Source of the DNA: Phytohabitans flavus
Lineage (GTDB): Bacteria; Actinomycetota; Actinomycetes; Mycobacteriales; Micromonosporaceae
Direction: 5' to 3'
Assembly (NCBI RefSeq): GCF_011764545.1
Contig: NZ_AP022870.1
Span: 3,146,001-3,210,000, forward strand
DNA length: 64,000 bases
Below are positions 56,079-64,000 of this stretch, piece after piece (position 1 is the stretch's first letter; each line of letters opens with the position of its first letter). Below the pieces are notes generated by a model that saw only the letters and a list, made by a program, of their open reading frames with translations, did not search any database and was not told the DNA's origin. A program made the position numbers and the translations under genes.

Positions 56079-57872
56079 TCAGCTGGCGTACGCCTCCAGC
56101 TCGAAGATCCGGGCCGCGCGGTCGCTGTCGCTCGTCGGGGTTATCACGTTCACGCGGATATATCGGGCGCTCACCGGGCTTATCGTGTGGGTCGTCGTGT
56201 CGGCGGTGTTGCCGCGCGCGGTCACCACCGTCGACCAGATGTTGCCGTCCTGGCTGACCTGGATGTCGTAGTCCCGGGTGTTCCAGGTGGCCTTCTCACC
56301 GCCGGCTCCGGAGTGCCGCAGCACGAACCGGCCGACCGTCTGGGCCGACTGGAGGTCGACGCGCAGCCACTTGCTGGCGCCGAGCGAGCACCACTTGTCC
56401 GAGTTGCCGCCGGTCCAGCTGCCGTTCACCGCCTTGGCCGGGGCCTCCGCCGCCGCGCACTGGCTGTCCGCGGTGGCGGGCCGGTTCAACGCCAGGTTGG
56501 TGCCGCCGGAGGTGGACGGGACGTACAGGCGCACGTCGGTCAGGCTCGCGCTGCCCTCGTACACGTTGGTGTAGAGGTCGCCGATGACGAACCAGTCCGG
56601 GTACGAGGAGCCGGCCGGCCACTGGTTGGGCCACGTGGTGCTGCCGTTGTAGTCGTTCTGCACCAGGTTGCCGTTGAAGCGGCCGTCGTACTCACTGGGC
56701 TTGACGTTGTAGTGCCAGATCGGCGCGTTGCCCACCACGAACGGGCGGTGGAAGCGGATCGTCTTCTGCCCCACGCGGGCGAAGTTGCCGGTCGCCTCCA
56801 GCACGTAGCCGGTGGCGTCCCGCTCGATCGCGAACGTGTAGAACGTGTTCGGCATCAGCTCGGGCTGGAGCTCGGCCGCCGAGGAGAGCTGCTGCTCGGC
56901 CACGCCACCGGAGCAGTTGGTCATGAACCACTGCGAGTTGCCCGCCAGGCCGCCACGGCCCGGGTTCCAGTTGGGCATGCCGCTGATCCACATGTTGACG
57001 GTGTTGAAGTTGCCGTCGCGGTAGTTGTAGTACGTGTTCGTGTTGGAGTTGCAGACGCGGCCGCCGGTACCGGTGCCGACGCGGTCGGGGTGCTGGGAGA
57101 ACGAGTCCATCAGCACCTTGCGGCGGTAGTGCCAGAAGTGGTTGTTGCGCGGGGCGGGGTTGGCAAAGTCCACGATGGACATGAAGTGGAAGCCGTTGTA
57201 GCCGTAGTTTCCCCGGCGCACGTCCTGCCACTCGCAGTACGGCGCGGACGCCTCGCCGCTCCACCCTGGACTGTCCGAGCCCTCGCCCCACGGGTGCTGG
57301 GTCTTGCATCCTGTGGTGGAGTAGCCGTTGGTCCGCCCGTTGTAGTCGATGGTGCCGTTGCGCTTGCCGCCGAAGTCGAGCGTCTTCAGCTTGTACTCGA
57401 CGCGGTAGTAGTCGGGCAGCTTCTGGGTCGGCCGCAGGATCACGCCGCCGGTGTGGTCGGGCACGTTCATCTTCGCGACGAACTCACTGCCCAGCGCCTC
57501 CCGGCTCAGCGAGGGAGGCGACTCGATGACGCCGTCCTTGTTCCAGTCGCGGGCCGAGAGCGAGGCGGTCAGCCACCCGTTCTGGCCGATCTGAAACTCC
57601 TTGCGGTACGTGTGGAACGAGTCGAACGCGGTCTGCCAGGCCGGCCCGTAGTCGTTGCGGTACCACTGCCCGTTGTCGTCCATGATGGTGTCGAACGGCT
57701 GCGCGTACGTCTCCCGCACCCACGGTGTGGTCGTCGGCAGCGCGTTGGCGAAGTTCTCGTTGTAGAGCAGCGTCCACCCAGGACGGACGGGATCGTCGGC
57801 CAGAGCGGGGGCGGCGGGCGGCACGACGGCACCCGCGAGCACGAGCACCATAACCGCGAGGGCCCGCTTCAT
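56079..57872 (-). CDS. Secreted concanavalin-like protein with C-terminal F5/8 type C (CBM32-like) domain
   Basis: A 597-residue exported protein. Signal peptide MKRALAVMVLVLAGAVVPPA with cleavage after PALA. The N-terminal 400 residues look like a beta-sandwich of the laminarinase/lectin type (NENFANALPTTTPWVRE, YRVEYKLKTLDFGGK, NGFHFMSIVDFANP), but no ExDxxE catalytic motif of GH16 is seen. The last 130 residues (NLALNRPATADSQCAAAEAP to IFELEAYAS) are a discoidin/F5-8 sugar-binding domain. Its ATG overlaps the sugar-binding protein stop, so it is co-expressed with the CUT2 importer; probably a polysaccharide-binding or degrading protein. Confidence 0.75.
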   Translation of the reverse strand: MKRALAVMVLVLAGAVVPPAAPALADDPVRPGWTLLYNENFANALPTTTPWVRETYAQPFDTIMDDNGQWYRNDYGPAWQTAFDSFHTYRKEFQIGQNGWLTASLSARDWNKDGVIESPPSLSREALGSEFVAKMNVPDHTGGVILRPTQKLPDYYRVEYKLKTLDFGGKRNGTIDYNGRTNGYSTTGCKTQHPWGEGSDSPGWSGEASAPYCEWQDVRRGNYGYNGFHFMSIVDFANPAPRNNHFWHYRRKVLMDSFSQHPDRVGTGTGGRVCNSNTNTYYNYRDGNFNTVNMWISGMPNWNPGRGGLAGNSQWFMTNCSGGVAEQQLSSAAELQPELMPNTFYTFAIERDATGYVLEATGNFARVGQKTIRFHRPFVVGNAPIWHYNVKPSEYDGRFNGNLVQNDYNGSTTWPNQWPAGSSYPDWFVIGDLYTNVYEGSASLTDVRLYVPSTSGGTNLALNRPATADSQCAAAEAPAKAVNGSWTGGNSDKWCSLGASKWLRVDLQSAQTVGRFVLRHSGAGGEKATWNTRDYDIQVSQDGNIWSTVVTARGNTADTTTHTISPVSARYIRVNVITPTSDSDRAARIFELEAYAS

Positions 57873-58834
57873 CAGAAGGCCCCGTTCGGGTCGAAGTACT
57901 GGGACGCGTTCTCCTTCGTGACCTTCGGCGACGGCACGACGGTGTCCTTCTCCACCTGCTTGCCGTCGAGGATCTCCACCGCCCGGTCGAGGCCCATGCT
58001 GCCGATCTGGTCGGCGTCGTTGAGGCCGGTGACGGCGAAGTTGGTGCCGTCCATGATGGCCTTGAGCGCCTCGTTCTGGCCGTCCACGCCGGCGATGATG
58101 ATCTGCTTCGCCTTGCCCGCGTCGGCGATCGCCCGCTGCGCTCCCAGGCACATCGCGTCGTTCTCGCAGAAGACCGCGGCGAGGTCGGGGTTGGTGGCAA
58201 GCAGGCTCTCCATGACGGTCAGCCCGCCGTCGGAGCCCCAGTTGCCGAAGTCGGGCGCCTCGACGAGCGTGATGCCGGGCTTGCCTTGCAGGACGCCCTT
58301 CACGCCGTTGGTGCGCGCGAGGCCGATGCTGTTGTCGGCCGGGCCGCCCTTGATGATGCCGACCTTGCCGCCGTTCGGCAGCTTCTCCGCGAGGAACTCG
58401 CCGTCCTGCCGGCCGATAGCCTCGTTGTCGGGGCCGATCCAGCTCGTGTACTCGCCGGTGGCGAACTTGCGGTCGACGAGCACGGCCGGCTTGCCCGCCG
58501 CCTTGATGGCGTTGAGCACGGCCGGCGCGGACTCCAGTGGGCCGCCGGAGATGATGACCGCGTCGACGTTCTTGCTGAGCAGGTCCTCGACGTTCGCCGC
58601 CAGCTTCGCGGCGTCACCGTTCGCGTCGGTGCTGATGATGTCGACGTTGCCCTTCTTCGCGGCCTGGGCCGCGATGGCCTTGTCCATGCCGCTGAAGTAG
58701 GGCCCGCTCAGCATGAAGTTGGCGACGCCGATGGTGTAGCGGCCGTCTGAGGCGGGTTCGTCGGAGGAGCAGGCGCCGCTGAATGCGAGCGCGCCTACGA
58801 GAAGCACCGCGCCGAGCCATTTGCGTGGTGTCAT
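57872..58834 (-). CDS. CUT2 sugar-binding lipoprotein (RbsB-like)
   Basis: A 320-residue periplasmic-binding-type protein: lipoprotein signal MTPRKWLGAVLLVGALAFSG then AC, Cys near residue 22. The body follows the ribose-binding fold: YTIGVANFMLSGPYFSGM, DIISTDANGD, VDAVIISGGPLESA, AVFCENDAMCLGA, IIIAGVDGQNEAL. It delivers a sugar to the adjacent permease and double ATPase. Start 4 bases inside the permease gene end. Confidence 0.92.
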   Translation of the reverse strand: MTPRKWLGAVLLVGALAFSGACSSDEPASDGRYTIGVANFMLSGPYFSGMDKAIAAQAAKKGNVDIISTDANGDAAKLAANVEDLLSKNVDAVIISGGPLESAPAVLNAIKAAGKPAVLVDRKFATGEYTSWIGPDNEAIGRQDGEFLAEKLPNGGKVGIIKGGPADNSIGLARTNGVKGVLQGKPGITLVEAPDFGNWGSDGGLTVMESLLATNPDLAAVFCENDAMCLGAQRAIADAGKAKQIIIAGVDGQNEALKAIMDGTNFAVTGLNDADQIGSMGLDRAVEILDGKQVEKDTVVPSPKVTKENASQYFDPNGAF

Positions 58835-59850
58835 GTCAGGGTTCTCCCGGGGAGTCGTGTGCGCTGGACGAGAATCACGGCGATGATGATCAATCCCTTG
58901 AGGACCTGCTGCCAGAAGCTCTGCACGCCGTAGAGGTTGAGCAGGTTGTTGATCACCACCAGGACCAGGACGCCGCCGAGGGTCGCCTTCGCCGACCCGC
59001 GTCCACCGGCGAGGCTCGCCCCGCCGATCACGCATGCGGCGATCGCGTCGAGCTCGAACGCCACCCCCACGCTCGGCTGGGCGATGCCCACCCGGCTGGC
59101 GAGGATGACGCCGGCGAGCCCGGCACAACCGCCGCTGATGGTGTAGGCGAGGATCACGTACCGCCGAACGTTGATCCCCGCCAGCCGCACCGTCTCGGCG
59201 TTGCCGCCGATGGCGATGATCGAGCGGCCGGCCGGGGTGCGACCGAGGAACACCCCGCCGGCCAGGAACACGGCCAGCATGATGAGCGTGCTGACCGGGA
59301 TGGGTCCGAGCAGCGCCGAGCCCAGCCGGAAGAAGGCCGGGTCCTCGGGCGCGATCGGGACCTCGGAGTAGACGAACGCCAGGCCGCGGATCGTGGTGAG
59401 CGCGGCCAGCGTCACCACGAACGGCGCCAGCCCGAAGCGGGCCACCAGCGTGCCGTTGATCAGTCCAAAGAGGATGCCGCTGGCGACGCCGACCGCCATC
59501 GCGACCGGGATCGGCAGCCCCGAGACGAGGCCGGCCGTGACGATGCCGGCGAACGCGACCACCGAGCCCACCGACAGGTCGATCCCGCCGGTCAGGATCA
59601 CCACCAGCATGCCGAACGCCAGCAGCCCCGTCGTGACCATCTGCTTGAGCAGGTTGGTCAGGTTGGTCTGGGTGAAGAACGTGTCCGACGTCAAGGCCGC
59701 GACAAGAAGCAAAATCCCCACCAGGCCGACGAAGACGGCCTCCGCGGTGAGGTCACGGCCGCGGATCATCAGGCGAGGCATCCGGTACGCGCGGCGGGGC
59801 GCGGCGTCCACGGACTTCGACTCGGCCGTCGGGGTGAGCTGGTCTGTCAT
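58831..59850 (-). CDS. CUT2 sugar ABC transporter permease (RbsC-like)
   Basis: A 339-residue permease with about ten helices and the RbsC signature GMLVVILTGGIDLSVGSVVA, then LNLYGVQSFWQQ near the end. The frame is open far upstream, but ATG 59850 overlaps the ATPase stop and gives the normal N-terminus (LTPTAESKSVDAAPRRAYR). Works with the ATPase and binding protein on either side. Confidence 0.92.
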   Translation of the reverse strand: MTDQLTPTAESKSVDAAPRRAYRMPRLMIRGRDLTAEAVFVGLVGILLLVAALTSDTFFTQTNLTNLLKQMVTTGLLAFGMLVVILTGGIDLSVGSVVAFAGIVTAGLVSGLPIPVAMAVGVASGILFGLINGTLVARFGLAPFVVTLAALTTIRGLAFVYSEVPIAPEDPAFFRLGSALLGPIPVSTLIMLAVFLAGGVFLGRTPAGRSIIAIGGNAETVRLAGINVRRYVILAYTISGGCAGLAGVILASRVGIAQPSVGVAFELDAIAACVIGGASLAGGRGSAKATLGGVLVLVVINNLLNLYGVQSFWQQVLKGLIIIAVILVQRTRLPGRTLT

Positions 59851-61333
59851 GCCGCTTGTCCGATCGAGTACGCGAGCACCTCGTCCTCGGTGGTGCGGTC
59901 CGGGTCGAGCTCGCCGGTGATCCGGCCCTGGTTCATCACCAGCACGCGGTCGCTGGCGCCGAGCACCTCGGTGAGGTCGGAGGAGATGAGCAGTACGGCC
60001 AGGCCGGTACGGGCCAGGTCGTCGACGATCCGGTACAGGTCGACGCGGGTGGCCATGTCGACGCCGCGGGTGGGCTCGTCGAGGATCAGCACCGTCGGCT
60101 CGCGCAGCAGCCACTTGGCGAGCACGGCCTTCTGCTGGTTGCCGCCGCTGAGCGTGGCGACCGGCATGCCCGCGCAGTGCGGCGGCTGGATGCGCAGCCG
60201 CTCGATCATGCCGGTGACCGCGCGCCGCCGCCGGCCGGTGTCGATCAGGCCGGCGCGGGTGGTGGTGTGCATGGTGGTGAGCGCGATGTTGTCCCGCACC
60301 GACATCCCGGGGACGAGGCCGGTCCGCTTGCGGTCCTCGGTGACGAGCGCCATCCCGGCGGCGACCGCCCGCTTCGGATCGCGGAAGCGCACCGGGCGGC
60401 CGTCCAGCCGGACCTCCCCCTCGGCCGGCTGGGTCGCGCCGAACAAACACTGGGCGAGCTCGCTGCGCCCCGAGCCGACCAGCCCGAAGAGGCCCACGAT
60501 CTCCCCGGCGTGCAGGGTGAGCGACACCTCGCGGAACTCCCCCGCCCGGCTGAGCCCGCTCACCTCCAGCCGGGCCGCGCCACGGCCGGGCCGGCGGTCC
60601 GGGTAGATCTGCTCCAGCCGGCGGCCGGCCATCAGCCGGATCAGCTCGTCCTCGCTCGTCCGGTCCGGCTCGGTGACCGCCGCGACCTTGCCATCCTTGA
60701 CCACGACGATCGAGGTGGCCAGGTCGAGCACCTCGGCGAGCCGGTGCGAGACGTAGATGACCAGCGTCCCGCGCGCGGCCAGGTCACGGACCAGCGCGTA
60801 CAGGCGGTCGAGGTCGCTGCCGGCCAGGACCGCGGACGGCTCGTCCAGGATCAGCACCGTCGGCTCGCTGACCAGCGCCTTGGCGATCTCGACCATCTGC
60901 TGGCGGGCGACGGTGAGCCGGCCGGCGGGGGTACGCGGGTCGATCGCGTCGAACCCGATCCGCGCGAGCAGCTCGCGGGCCTGCCGGTGCGCGGCCGGCC
61001 AGTCGATCAGGCCGGCGCGGCGCGGGAAGTCGCCGAGCAGCAGGTTTTCCGTCACGGACAGCTCGGGCACCAGGCTCAGCTCCTGGTACACGGTGCGGAT
61101 GCCGTACGCATGGGCGTCGTGCGGCGAGCGCAGCTCCACAGTGGACCCGTCGATGCGCAGCTCCCCGCGTCCATGGACTCGGCGCCGGAGAGGATGCGGA
61201 TGAGCGTCGACTTGCCCGCGCCGTTCGCCCCCACAACGGCGAGCACCTCGCCCGACCGTCCAATGAGGTCGACGCCGTGCAGCACCTCCACGCCGCCGAA
61301 CGCCTTGCGGACGCCGCGCAGCTCGAGAGTCAT
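59847..61333 (-). CDS. CUT2 sugar ABC transporter double ATPase (RbsA-like), frame-shifted near 61,170
   Basis: A tandem ATPase of about 495 residues. First domain: VVGANGAGKSTLIRIL (Walker A) in the N-terminal frame, then, in the second frame, QELSLVPELSVTENLL and TVLILDEPSAVLAGS (Walker B). Second domain has the usual degenerate Walker A GLVGSGRSELAQ, signature LSGGNQQKAVLAKWL and TVLILDEPTRGVD. One G at the gggg run near 61,170 joins the parts (DAGELRIDGSTVELR). ATG 61333 overlaps the ALDH stop by 4 bases. Confidence 0.9.
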
Positions 61334-62730
61334 GCGAACGCGTCCATCACGATGATGGTCTTCTGCTTGGTGAGGTCCAGGACGGTGTCGTGCAGCCCCT
61401 CGCGGTAGCCGCCGGTGTCCTTGGTGCCGCCGAAGGGGAGGTTCTCCGCGCGCAGGGCGGTCGAGCCGTTGACGACCACGCCGCCCACGTCGAGCTGCTT
61501 GGCCAGCGTGAACGCCCGCGACACGTCCCGAGTGAAGACGGCCGCCTGGAGCCCGTACGGCGACTCGTTCGCCATCCGTACCGCCTCGGCCGGGTCGGCG
61601 AAGCGGGCCACCGGCGCGACCGGCCCGAAGATCTCCTCGGCGAACGCGGGGCTCTGTGCCGGCACGTCGACAAGTACCACCGGGTCGACGAACGCGTCCC
61701 GCCGCCCGCCGCCGGCCACCATGCGCGCGCCGTCGTCCACAAGCCGGCCGACCGCCGCCGCCACCCGCTCGGCGGCCTCGGTCGCGATCAGCGGGCCGAC
61801 ATCGGTGGACTCCAGCAGCTGGTCGCCGACGCTCAGCTTCGCGGTCTGGTCCACGAGGGACGCCACGAACGCGTCGTGCACGCCGTCCTGCACGTACACC
61901 CGCTTGACCGCGCAGCAGATCTGGCCGTTGCCGCGGGCCAGCCGGCCGAGCACCACGGCCTGCGCGGCGGCGTCGACGTCGGCGTCGTCGCAGACGATGA
62001 GCGCGTCGTTGCCACCCAGCTCCAGCAGCACCTTCTTGAGCGTGTCGGCGCCCCGGCGGGCGATCTCGCGGCCCGCGGCGGTGCTGCCGGTGAGGCTGAC
62101 CGCGGCGATGCCGGGCAGCTCGGCGAGGAGCTGGGAGACCTCGACGCCGCCGGGTACGAGCTGGTGGGCACCGGCCGGCGCGCCCGCCTCCTCGACGATC
62201 GCGGCGATCCGCACGAGCGCGAGCGGGCAGCGGGCCGGTGGCTGTACCAGCACCGCGTTGCCGGCGGCGAGCGCGGCGGCGGCCTTGTGCGCGTACAGCT
62301 CGACGGGGTAGTTGAACGGGACGAGCGCGGCCACCACGCCCAGCGGCTCCCGCACGGTCACCGCGAGGTGCCGCTCCAGCCCCGGTACCGCGTCGAGCGG
62401 CACCTGCCGTCCGAAGATGCGGGTCGCCTCCGCCGCGTACCCCCGAAAGATCCTGATGGCCGCGTCGACCTCGCCGCGGGTCTGGAGGATGGGCTTGCCG
62501 TTCTCCGAAGCGAGCAGCCGCGCGAGGTTGTCCCGCTCCGCCTCGACGAGCGCGGCGATGCGGGTGAGCAGCGCGGACCGTTCGTGGGCGGGCAGCGCGC
62601 CCATCTCGCGCTGCCCACCCGCCGCGGCCTCGACTGCGGCGGCTACCCGCGCGGCGTCGAAGGCCTCGATCTCGCCCAGCACCTCCCCGGTGCCGGGGTT
62701 ACGCACGGTGATGGTCGGCTCGGCAGGCAT
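61330..62730 (-). CDS. NAD(P)-dependent aldehyde dehydrogenase
   Basis: A 466-residue aldehyde dehydrogenase: cofactor region VVAALVPFNYPVELYAHKAA, VSLTGSTAAGREIARRG, general-base Glu in LLELGGNDA and catalytic Cys in GNGQICCAVKRV, then EEIFGPVAPV and LPFGGTKDTGG. Members oxidise sugar-derived aldehydes such as glycolaldehyde, lactaldehyde or 2,5-dioxopentanoate. ATG 62730 is preferred to the upstream codons. First gene of the CUT2 operon and divergent from the enolase-family gene. Confidence 0.92.
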   Translation of the reverse strand: MPAEPTITVRNPGTGEVLGEIEAFDAARVAAAVEAAAGGQREMGALPAHERSALLTRIAALVEAERDNLARLLASENGKPILQTRGEVDAAIRIFRGYAAEATRIFGRQVPLDAVPGLERHLAVTVREPLGVVAALVPFNYPVELYAHKAAAALAAGNAVLVQPPARCPLALVRIAAIVEEAGAPAGAHQLVPGGVEVSQLLAELPGIAAVSLTGSTAAGREIARRGADTLKKVLLELGGNDALIVCDDADVDAAAQAVVLGRLARGNGQICCAVKRVYVQDGVHDAFVASLVDQTAKLSVGDQLLESTDVGPLIATEAAERVAAAVGRLVDDGARMVAGGGRRDAFVDPVVLVDVPAQSPAFAEEIFGPVAPVARFADPAEAVRMANESPYGLQAAVFTRDVSRAFTLAKQLDVGGVVVNGSTALRAENLPFGGTKDTGGYREGLHDTVLDLTKQKTIIVMDAFA

Positions 62731-62818
62731 GGAAACTCCTCGGGCGTATGGGGGCGGCGGCGCGGCAGCTCGATCCATTTCGATGCGCATATTCGGGTAC
62801 CGGCGATGTTGCGCCGCG

Positions 62819-62830
62819 CAAAACGTTTTG
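62819..62830. promoter_or_regulatory. LacI-type operator-like palindrome
   Basis: CAAAACGTTTTG is a perfect 12-base palindrome with central CG, typical of LacI-family operators, within the AT-rich 188-bp gap between the divergent ALDH and enolase-family genes. The regulator gene is not in the window. Confidence 0.6.
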
Positions 62831-62918
62831 TCAATACATCCGATGTCTGGTGGGAAACCCGTAACACGTTGAGCGGGGATCGACGTTTCGCCGCGGTACG
62901 CGCGGGTAGCCGCTTCCG

Positions 62919-64000
62919 GTGACCTGCGTGGCGGCGTTGGAGGCCGAGGCATACAAGGTGCCCACCGAGCGGCCCGAGGCGGATGGCACCCAGACCTGGG
63001 CCTCCACGACCGCGGTCGTCGTTACCGTGACCGGGGATGGCGGGACCGGACTCGGTTGGACGTACGCCCCGGCCGCCGCGGCCGACGTGGTCCGCGACCT
63101 GCTCGCGCCGGCGGTGACCGGCACCGACCCGATGGACGTGCCGGGTGCGTACCGGGCGATGCGCCGCGCGGCCCGCAACGCCCTCGTCCCCGGCCTGGTC
63201 ACCGCGGCCATCTCGGCGGTCGACGTGGCGCTGTGGGACCTGAAGGCGATCCTGCTCGGCACGCCGCTGGCGGCCCTGCTCGGCCGGGTCCGGCCAGCCG
63301 TACCGCTGTACGGGTCGGGTGGCTTCACCACCTACGACGACGAGACGCTCTACCGGCAGCTGAACGGCTGGGTGTTCGACGACGGCATCCCCAGGGTGAA
63401 GATCAAGATCGGCGAGTCGTGGGGGCACGCCGCGGATCGGGACCTGGCCCGGATGCGGATCGCGCGCGAAACCGTCGGCACGAACGCCGAGCTGTACGTC
63501 GACGCCAACGGCGGGTACACGGCCAAGCAGGCCATCCGCGTGCTGCGCGCGGCCGAGGACCTCGACGTGCGGTGGTTCGAGGAGCCGGTCTCCTCCGACG
63601 ATCTCGCCGGCCTGGCGCAGGTGCGGGCCGAGGTGACCGCGGACGTGGCGGCCGGCGAGTACGGCACCGACCCGGTGTACTTCCGCCGGATGTGCGCGGC
63701 CGGCGCGGTGGACTGCCTCCAGGTGGACCTGACCCGGTCCGGCGGTTACACCGGCTTCATGTACGCCGCGGCGGTGGCGGACGCGTACAACCTCCAGGTC
63801 AGTACGCACACCGCACCGCAGCTGCACGCGCCGGTCGCGGCCGCCATCCCCAACGCCCGGCACATCGAGTGGTTCGCCGACCACGTACGCCTGGAGCGGA
63901 TGCTCTTCGACGGGCTCGCCGACCCGGCCGGCGGCGATCTCGCCCCGCAGTACGAGCGCCCGGGGCACGGCCTCACGCTCCGCCGCGAAGACGCGGCACC
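62919..64000 (+). CDS. Mandelate racemase/enolase-superfamily dehydratase, 3' end cut by window
   Basis: The frame runs to the window edge, 360 codons so far. It begins at GTG 62919, the first start after an in-frame TAG. The active-site order of the superfamily is clear: catalytic KxK in VKIKIGESW (about residue 165), metal ligands in YVDANGGY, WFEEPVSSDD and AAGEYGTD, then the base His in VSTHTAPQLHA. Members of this MR-type group dehydrate sugar acids. Paired with an aldehyde dehydrogenase and a sugar importer, it suggests an oxidative (non-phosphorylating) sugar pathway. Confidence 0.9.
   Translation, partial: MTCVAALEAEAYKVPTERPEADGTQTWASTTAVVVTVTGDGGTGLGWTYAPAAAADVVRDLLAPAVTGTDPMDVPGAYRAMRRAARNALVPGLVTAAISAVDVALWDLKAILLGTPLAALLGRVRPAVPLYGSGGFTTYDDETLYRQLNGWVFDDGIPRVKIKIGESWGHAADRDLARMRIARETVGTNAELYVDANGGYTAKQAIRVLRAAEDLDVRWFEEPVSSDDLAGLAQVRAEVTADVAAGEYGTDPVYFRRMCAAGAVDCLQVDLTRSGGYTGFMYAAAVADAYNLQVSTHTAPQLHAPVAAAIPNARHIEWFADHVRLERMLFDGLADPAGGDLAPQYERPGHGLTLRREDAA

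Overview
The window is very GC-rich, uses many GTG/TTG starts and tightly overlapping ATGA gene junctions, and carries actinobacterial families (OsmC, UTRA and FCD GntR regulators, CUT1/CUT2 sugar ABC systems, DUF1996, copper monooxygenase). It reads as chromosomal DNA of a filamentous actinomycete; Micromonosporaceae is a reasonable but unproven guess. No rRNA, tRNA, CRISPR array, phage genes or transposase were seen.

Layout. (1) 0-1.1 kb: an OsmC peroxidase cut by the window edge, a dispersed repeat and a small membrane ORF. (2) 1.1-16.4 kb: a divergent sugar-use cluster. Leftward: GH42-type enzyme, two CUT1 permeases, binding protein, FAD oxidoreductase. Rightward: UTRA-GntR regulator, phosphotriesterase-like hydrolase, SIS protein, FGGY kinase, SDR and two more glycosidases without export signals, so the substrate is probably an oligosaccharide broken down inside the cell. 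(3) 16.4-19.1 kb: an island of repeats and a 173-bp MITE-like element around a chloroperoxidase-type hydrolase and a methyltransferase. (4) 20.1-37.3 kb: a leftward run of 15 genes (two Gfo/Idh enzymes, CUT1 ABC transporter, FGGY kinase, two zinc dehydrogenases, class I aldolase, amidohydrolase, esterase, two DJ-1 proteins, lactonase-like enzyme, GlcG, SDR), with a divergent C45 acyltransferase and an FCD-GntR regulator. TTGTCTGACAA-like sites lie at the probable promoters. (5) 38.3-44.1 kb: copper/redox genes (copper monooxygenase, multicopper oxidase, TetR, Rid protein, PepSY protein). (6) 44.4-55.4 kb: secreted repeat protein, two-component system, aquaporin, APC transporter, DUF1996 protein, SWIM protein, ArsR-type regulator. 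(7) 55.5-64 kb: secreted proteins and a CUT2 sugar ABC system with an aldehyde dehydrogenase and a divergent enolase-superfamily dehydratase running off the right edge.

Two features run through the whole window. First, a dispersed intergenic repeat (at least nine copies, about 80-200 bp) is often placed directly after a stop codon; two of the islands also hold long hairpins, one spanning 157 bp with a 27-bp perfect outer stem. Second, about 18 net single-base deletions at short G/C runs break otherwise normal genes. Their uniform type points to consensus errors rather than decay. Affected genes are given here at their reconstructed full length.
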